DNA of 17,975 bases from Anaerolineales bacterium (GTDB lineage: Bacteria; Chloroflexota; Anaerolineae; Anaerolineales; Villigracilaceae): the NCBI GenBank assembly GCA_020847355.1, contig JADLCG010000131.1, forward strand, positions 1-17,975, written 5' to 3'. Every line of letters starts with the position of its first letter. Within the stretch, counting starts at the first letter, position 1. This document shows positions 13,307 to 17,975 of this stretch, piece by piece. The notes beneath the pieces are model-generated. The model saw only the letters and a list, made by a program, of their open reading frames with translations. It was not told the origin of the DNA and ran no database searches. The position numbers were made by a program, and so were the translations under genes.

Positions 13307-14395
13307 ATGGATAGCTTCGCCTTCATCATTCATCCCATTGACCCTAAGCGAGACGTCAGCCGAAAATTCCCCTTTTTAGGCAAAGCCCTTTCTGAACGGC
13401 AAATAGACTTTTTCTCCACCTTCTTCCCGCCGGTGTACATTTCTGAAATTGAAGGGATTACCTCCGCCGCCACCGGCAAGACGATCAAAGGCTGGTTCCT
13501 TGCATGTCCGTATACTCCAAAACGTATGTTGGAATTGCCCGAACGCGCGGTCTATCGTAAAATTGTGCAAACCGGCCGAATGGCTGAGAAACTTGGCGCG
13601 AACATGCTTGGACTCGGAGCGTTCACTTCGGTTGTTGGCGACGCGGGCCTGACGATTGCGAACGCGCTGGATGTGCCAGTCACCACTGGCGATTCTTACA
13701 CGGTGGCGATGGCAGTTCAAGCCATTCGGGACGCCGCAGTTGCTATGAATATTGAGATCAAGGACGCGACTGTGGCGGTAGTCGGCGCGACCGGCGCGAT
13801 TGGGCGCGTCTGCGCGGAACTGTTAGCGGACGAAGCGGCGCGGATTTTGCTCGTCGCGCGGGATGAGAAAAAACTCGAAGCATTGCAGAGCAGACTCAAG
13901 GTCCACGCGAGCGGCGAGTTGGTCATCAGCACGAAGATGGATATATTGAAAGACGCGCAATTGATTCTCACCGTCACCAGCGCCGTTCACGATATTATCC
14001 GCCCGGAGCATTTGCAACCCGGGAGCGTGATTTGCGATGTGGCGCGTCCCCGCGATGTTTCTGTAATGGTTGCGCGGGCAAGAGATGATATATTAGTGAT
14101 TGACGGCGGAATGGTGGACGTGCCAGGCCCCGTGAATTTCCATTTTAACTTTGGTTTTCCGGAAGGCAAAGCCTACGCTTGCATGGCGGAAACCATCGCG
14201 CTGACTTTGGAAGGTCGTTTTGAGGATTATACGGTCGGCAAGGAGATCACATTGGAACGCGTCAGAGAGATTACTGCAATCGCTGAAAAACATGGTTTTA
14301 AAATGAGCGGTTTCCGCTCGTTTGAGCGCGAAATTACAGAAGAACAAATTGAAGCCGTGCGCCGAAACGCTCGCGTGAGCAAGCGGCATTCTTAG
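13307..14395 (+). CDS. AAR-like (acyl-ACP reductase family) NAD(P)-dependent dehydrogenase
   Basis: A 362-residue protein. The Rossmann motif VAVVGATGAIGRVCAELL (156-173) is followed by LLVARDEKKLEALQ (181-194), KMDILKDAQLIL (210-221), VIDGGMVDVPG (264-274), then YACMAETIALTLEG (290-303) and EKHGF (327-331). The N-terminal half has GLGAFTSVVGDAG (102-114) and VTTGDSYTVA (125-134). This order and spacing match the cyanobacterial acyl-ACP reductase (AAR), which makes fatty aldehydes from acyl-ACP; its active-site Cys in the FACFAEA block corresponds to Cys292 in AYACMAET here. Quinate/shikimate-dehydrogenase-like annotation is an alternative, but the Cys block favours AAR. No aldehyde-deformylating oxygenase gene is in the window. 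Its physiological substrate is unknown. It lies 7 nt after the beta-helix gene. Confidence 0.78.
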   Translation: MDSFAFIIHPIDPKRDVSRKFPFLGKALSERQIDFFSTFFPPVYISEIEGITSAATGKTIKGWFLACPYTPKRMLELPERAVYRKIVQTGRMAEKLGANMLGLGAFTSVVGDAGLTIANALDVPVTTGDSYTVAMAVQAIRDAAVAMNIEIKDATVAVVGATGAIGRVCAELLADEAARILLVARDEKKLEALQSRLKVHASGELVISTKMDILKDAQLILTVTSAVHDIIRPEHLQPGSVICDVARPRDVSVMVARARDDILVIDGGMVDVPGPVNFHFNFGFPEGKAYACMAETIALTLEGRFEDYTVGKEITLERVREITAIAEKHGFKMSGFRSFEREITEEQIEAVRRNARVSKRHS

Positions 14396-14407
14396 AGGAG
14401 AGCTATT

Positions 14408-15307
14408 ATGCCTAGTCCCCGCCTGTTGGTCGTTGAAGATGACGTAGATATTGCAAACATGCTGAAGATTTATTTTTCCGGCTTGCAGTTCACTGTGGAC
14501 GTTGCAAACCGGGGAATGGACGCGCTGGAAAAGGTCAAGCACGTTTTGCCGCACTTGATGGTGTTGGATATTATGTTGCCGGATATTGACGGGTATGAAG
14601 TTTGCCGCAGGTTGCGCACCAACACCCGCACCAGTCATATTCCGGTCATCTTCCTCACTCAAAAAGACGAACGTAGCGATAAATTGCAAGGGCTGGAATT
14701 GGGCGCGGACGATTACATCACCAAGCCTTTTGATATTGAAGAATTGAAACTGCGCGTGCAAGGCGCAATTCGCCGCTCGGAACGCGAGAGCCTAACCGAC
14801 CCGCGCTCCGGTTTGCCAGCCGGGCGCTTGATTGAAGAACAACTGCGCCGCATCATCCGCGCCGATAATTGGGCTTTGCTCGATTTGCGTTTGAATAACT
14901 TTGACGCATTCAAAGACGTGTATGGTTTTGTGGCGGGCGATGATGTTTTGCGTTTTGCTTCGATGGTCATTGGCGAGGTGGTGGATGAACTTGGCACCAC
15001 CAACGATTTTGTCGGTCATGCCGGCGGCGATAATTTTATTATCATCACCACTAATGAAGCCGCTCCGGCAATTCGTCAAAAATTGAAAGAGCGGTTTGCC
15101 GCCGAGGTGCAAAGTCACTATAACTTTATTGATCGTCAGCAGGGCTTTATTCAGGCGCCGCAGGCAGATGGCGGCGTAGAAAAAGTCGGCTTTATGACTC
15201 TTTCGGCGGGCTTGGTCTCTCCGACTTCGCATTCCTTTGCGGATATTCGCGAGATCACCGAACTGGCGGCTGAAGCGCGCCGTCAGGACGCGGGAACCAC
15301 GCCGTAG
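14408..15307 (+). CDS. Response regulator with degenerate GGDEF domain
   Basis: A 299-residue protein. The N-terminal receiver (1-122) is intact: E10/D11/D12, phosphoacceptor D54 (VLDIMLPD), T84 (FLTQKD) and K106 (ITKPFD). The C-terminal part (about 128-290) is a GGDEF-like domain: SLTDPRSGLPAGRL, LLDLRLNNFDAFKDVYGF (first metal-site Asp D159) and the signature at 204-210, HAGGDNF, where the catalytic Glu of GGDEF is Asn209. The usual RxxD inhibitory site is also missing (Thr197 in place of Arg). It is therefore probably not an active diguanylate cyclase and may bind nucleotide or partner proteins instead. A very strong Shine-Dalgarno AGAGGAGAG (14394-14402) overlaps the stop of the AAR-like gene. 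The GAF sensor starts 17 nt downstream and is the obvious partner. Confidence 0.92.
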   Translation: MPSPRLLVVEDDVDIANMLKIYFSGLQFTVDVANRGMDALEKVKHVLPHLMVLDIMLPDIDGYEVCRRLRTNTRTSHIPVIFLTQKDERSDKLQGLELGADDYITKPFDIEELKLRVQGAIRRSERESLTDPRSGLPAGRLIEEQLRRIIRADNWALLDLRLNNFDAFKDVYGFVAGDDVLRFASMVIGEVVDELGTTNDFVGHAGGDNFIIITTNEAAPAIRQKLKERFAAEVQSHYNFIDRQQGFIQAPQADGGVEKVGFMTLSAGLVSPTSHSFADIREITELAAEARRQDAGTTP

Positions 15308-15324
15308 TTTAGGCGAGCGCATCC

Positions 15325-17975
15325 ATGTTTTTGGGCTTGTTCATTACCGGGCTGGTCTTAATTGCCTTAGCTTGGGTATTTATCAGCGTTGCCCCTCAAA
15401 TGCAGGCGGGTCTGCATGAGGGGGAGAGCCCATTTGCAATTTCTTCTGATTTACAAACTAACGAAGCGGCGCTCGTGATTCAACCCGGCGGACGGGTTGA
15501 ATATATGAACGAAGCGGCGCGCGCCTATTTCAACTTGCACGAGGACGAGCCGTATGATCTCGAAAAATTGGCGCGCCAAACGCGCCCTTCCGAAGTTTTT
15601 CTAAGCTTATGCGCCGCTCCGGGCAGTAAACGAGTGACGCTTTCTGGAAAGCTGATCGAGGTCACTTCTTTTCAAGCGCCGGGGGCTTACCCGGTGATGC
15701 TCGTCTCTTTACGCGATAAAGAATTGTCTCCGGCTTTAGAGCGCGGAGCAGACGCGCCTGATGAATTTTTCCGAATCATTTCCGAATTTACCGGCAAAGT
15801 CTCCGCGCAATTGGATCTGCCCAGTACGCTCCGCTCAATTCTAGAATATATAGACCATCTGATTCCTTCAGATATTCTTGAATTGAAAGTATGGGATGTT
15901 AAAACTCAACAGTTCGCTTCGATCCACACTTTTACGCCGGAAGGCCTCGTCGCTGAAGTAAAGAATTCACAGTTTGGCGGGCTAACTCAACAATTGTTGG
16001 AACGCGAAGTTTCTTTACTGATCGCCGATTCCCAAATTCAACCGGAATTAACCAGCAGTGGGGAACTCCGCTCGGTGCGTTCTTATTTGGGCGTGAAATT
16101 AATCGCCGGTGGCGAAATGATTGGGGTTGTTGAAGCCGGGCAAATCGGCAGTAATAATTTTAGCTCGCACGAACTCGAGTTATTGCAATTTGTCGCTACG
16201 CAAACGGCGGTAGCCTTACGAAACGCAACCTTATATGAAGAAGAACAAAAACGCGCGGCGGAACTCGCCGGGCTGGCAGATTTAAATCAATCGCTGGGCG
16301 TCATCCGCGAGATTCAAGATTTATACACGCGCTTAGTGCAAAGCATTGCGCCTTTGTTTGATGCGGACATCATCGGCTTTTTATTATATGACGAAGAGAA
16401 GCATACGCTTGAAGGTAAAAACCCATTTCGGGGGCTACCCGCGCAAATCGTTGAAATTTATCGCGCTACAATCCCAGCCGGTAGCGCGGCTGAACAATTG
16501 ATCCTGAGTCAAAAAGCGATCGTCGCTTCAAACGCCGGCGCGGATGAAACTTGGCGGACATTAGGCTTGAATGACGTAGCAGTTGCCGCGAGTTTGCGCG
16601 AGAACGCGCTGATCCCGTTGGTTTCTTCCGGACGAATGCTTGGCTATTTACAACTGGGGCATCATACGCGCGGAAATACCGCATTTACTACGGAAGAGTT
16701 AAGACTGATGAACATCGTCGCCAATCAAGCGGCGGCGATCATTGAAAACGTGCTCTTGGTTCAGCAGGCGCGCGCGCGCGCCTATCGCGCGGACGCATTG
16801 CGCCGCATTGCCAGCCTTTCCGGCTCTTCCGCGACGATCGAAGAAATTTTGAAATATTCCATGCAGGAAATGGCGAATCTTTTCCAGGCGGATAGCGGCG
16901 CCGTTTTCCTGTTGGATGAAGATCGCGGCGAACTACACCTGCAGTTGGAATCGATCTACGGCATTGTCGAAGGGATAGACCCGTCCTTCCTGCAAATATT
17001 TATCGCCGACCCCAGCTATCGCTTTACAGTTTCTGGTAGTCAGAAGGCGTTTGTCTCTGGGCGTCTTAGTATGGATCGCCGCGTGCTTTCCGTTTATCGC
17101 CCGCTCGCTACGGTGCTCCAAAATGAATCCGTGATGGTTGTGCCGTTAACCGCGCGGAACAAAAGCATCGGCGAGTTGATGTTAGGAAGCCGCAAGCCGG
17201 ACTTCTTCAATGAATACGACCTGCAGTTAGTTTCCAGCGCCGCGGGACAATTAGCCACCGCGATTGAATCTGCAAATTTATTGAATCAAACCGACGATGC
17301 GCTTCGCCGCCGCGTGGATCAACTTGCCGGCTTGAATAGATTGAGCAAAGAACTCGGCGCTTCGCTGGACATCCATCACCTTTTACAAGTGATGCAGAAT
17401 GAAAGCCTGCGAATTTTGCACGCCAACTCCGCTTCGATTGTCGTCATTGAGCAAGGCTCCGATCTTTCTGCGCCGGTTATCTTACACGCTACGGGTAGTT
17501 CTACCCCGCAAGCCTTTTCTCAACGCGAACTGACTGCCCTGCGAAAAAATGAAATGCAAGTTGTCGCGGAATATGCAAACGGCTCGCCAATTCCTCCAGA
17601 AGCCTTTGCCGCCGCTTTGATCGTGCCAATTACCCATCAAGGCGAAAAAATCGGCTTATTAAATTTACAAACTGTTTCGCCGAATTTTTTCAATTTGGAA
17701 ACTGCCGAGTTTGCGCAGGCATTTGCTATTCAAGCGGGCATTTCCTTAAGCACCGCGCAGAGATATCAAAGCGAAAGACAACGCGCAGAATTGATGCGGC
17801 GCCGCGCGGATACTTTAGTGCGCTTGACCGACGTGAGCTATCACATTAGCTACGATCAACCGCTGGAAAACGTCTTGAACTTAATTGCCAGCGGCATTCG
17901 GAATGCGACTCCCTTCAACATCGTTTTGATGAGCATCCTCGAGCCGGATACCGGTTTGCTCCGCCGCATCACCGC
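15325..17975 (+). CDS. Membrane-anchored multi-GAF sensor protein (3' end outside the window)
   Basis: The frame starts with ATG at 15325 and is open to the window edge: 883 complete codons and no stop. Residues 2-20 (FLGLFITGLVLIALAWVFI) form an N-terminal membrane anchor. Residues about 48-140 form a PAS-like region (ALVIQPGGRVEYMNEAARAYF). GAF domains follow at about 163-302, 321-474, 493-647 and 672-808, and a fifth begins near 832. Their edges show the recurrent pattern of a start like LDLPSTLRSILEYI and an end like TAVALRNATLYEE. GAF domains bind cyclic nucleotides, haem, bilins or other small ligands; the ligands here are unknown. Such proteins usually end in a histidine kinase, but that part is not visible. 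The gene follows the response regulator by 17 nt, so the two probably form one signalling pair. The upstream AGGCGAG is a weak ribosome-binding site. Confidence 0.9.
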   Translation, partial: MFLGLFITGLVLIALAWVFISVAPQMQAGLHEGESPFAISSDLQTNEAALVIQPGGRVEYMNEAARAYFNLHEDEPYDLEKLARQTRPSEVFLSLCAAPGSKRVTLSGKLIEVTSFQAPGAYPVMLVSLRDKELSPALERGADAPDEFFRIISEFTGKVSAQLDLPSTLRSILEYIDHLIPSDILELKVWDVKTQQFASIHTFTPEGLVAEVKNSQFGGLTQQLLEREVSLLIADSQIQPELTSSGELRSVRSYLGVKLIAGGEMIGVVEAGQIGSNNFSSHELELLQFVATQTAVALRNATLYEEEQKRAAELAGLADLNQSLGVIREIQDLYTRLVQSIAPLFDADIIGFLLYDEEKHTLEGKNPFRGLPAQIVEIYRATIPAGSAAEQLILSQKAIVASNAGADETWRTLGLNDVAVAASLRENALIPLVSSGRMLGYLQLGHHTRGNTAFTTEELRLMNIVANQAAAIIENVLLVQQARARAYRADALRRIASLSGSSATIEEILKYSMQEMANLFQADSGAVFLLDEDRGELHLQLESIYGIVEGIDPSFLQIFIADPSYRFTVSGSQKAFVSGRLSMDRRVLSVYRPLATVLQNESVMVVPLTARNKSIGELMLGSRKPDFFNEYDLQLVSSAAGQLATAIESANLLNQTDDALRRRVDQLAGLNRLSKELGASLDIHHLLQVMQNESLRILHANSASIVVIEQGSDLSAPVILHATGSSTPQAFSQRELTALRKNEMQVVAEYANGSPIPPEAFAAALIVPITHQGEKIGLLNLQTVSPNFFNLETAEFAQAFAIQAGISLSTAQRYQSERQRAELMRRRADTLVRLTDVSYHISYDQPLENVLNLIASGIRNATPFNIVLMSILEPDTGLLRRIT
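16766..16783. repeat. 18-bp GC palindrome in the sensor gene
   Basis: AGGCGCGCG followed by its exact reverse complement forms an 18-bp palindrome whose central 14 bp alternate C and G. It encodes an Ala/Arg-rich linker (QARARA) between GAF domains two and three, so the coding constraint alone may explain it. Confidence 0.6.

Noticed and set aside
14093..14761. Long open frame (222 codons) on the minus strand across the AAR-like and response regulator genes
   Set aside because: It is antisense to two well-supported genes, shows no family motif, and spans their strong Shine-Dalgarno junction. GC-rich codon use produces such shadow frames.

Overview
The window is about 18 kb of bacterial chromosome at roughly 50% GC and packed with genes. 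It reads most like a member of the Chloroflexi (Anaerolineae). That is an inference from gene content: large GAF-type sensor kinases, a PATAN (DUF4388) protein beside a CvnD/MglA-like small GTPase, a V4R-domain protein, a C-terminal zinc-ribbon membrane protein and an AAR-like reductase. No rRNA, tRNA, IS element, CRISPR array or phage gene was seen, so this looks like ordinary chromosome rather than a mobile island.

Left part (1-4.7 kb): the 3' portion of a GAF histidine kinase ends at a strong bidirectional terminator. It converges there on a minus-strand pair, UDP-glucose 6-dehydrogenase followed by a SAM methyltransferase with a C-terminal zinc ribbon. Upstream of these on the minus strand is a stand-alone CheY-like receiver.

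Middle part (4.7-9.0 kb): a GT4 glycosyltransferase is divergent from the receiver and converges tail to tail (2 bp apart) on a small YtxH-like membrane protein. Then come panB and panE, which overlap by 4 nt and encode two consecutive steps of pantothenate synthesis. They are followed by a secreted or membrane-anchored protein with a cytoplasmic zinc ribbon.

Right part (9.07-12.0 kb): a good sigma70-type promoter with a 7-bp-arm inverted repeat at the start of its transcript drives a four-gene cluster: PATAN-domain protein, small GTPase, alpha/beta hydrolase and V4R-domain protein. Known relatives (myxobacterial MglA, streptomycete conservons, cyanobacterial PatA-type proteins) suggest a GTPase signalling module whose sensor might be the V4R protein.

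Far right (12.0-18.0 kb): a second unit, apparently leaderless, encodes a left-handed beta-helix protein, an AAR-like (acyl-ACP reductase family) dehydrogenase retaining the expected catalytic Cys, a response regulator with a degenerate GGDEF domain (GGDNF), and a membrane-anchored sensor with at least four GAF domains that runs off the window end.

The most interesting points are the GTPase/PATAN/hydrolase/V4R cluster, the beta-helix plus AAR-like pair next to signalling genes, and three genes whose -10 boxes lie only 6-7 nt before the start codon with no Shine-Dalgarno sequence, implying leaderless mRNAs.
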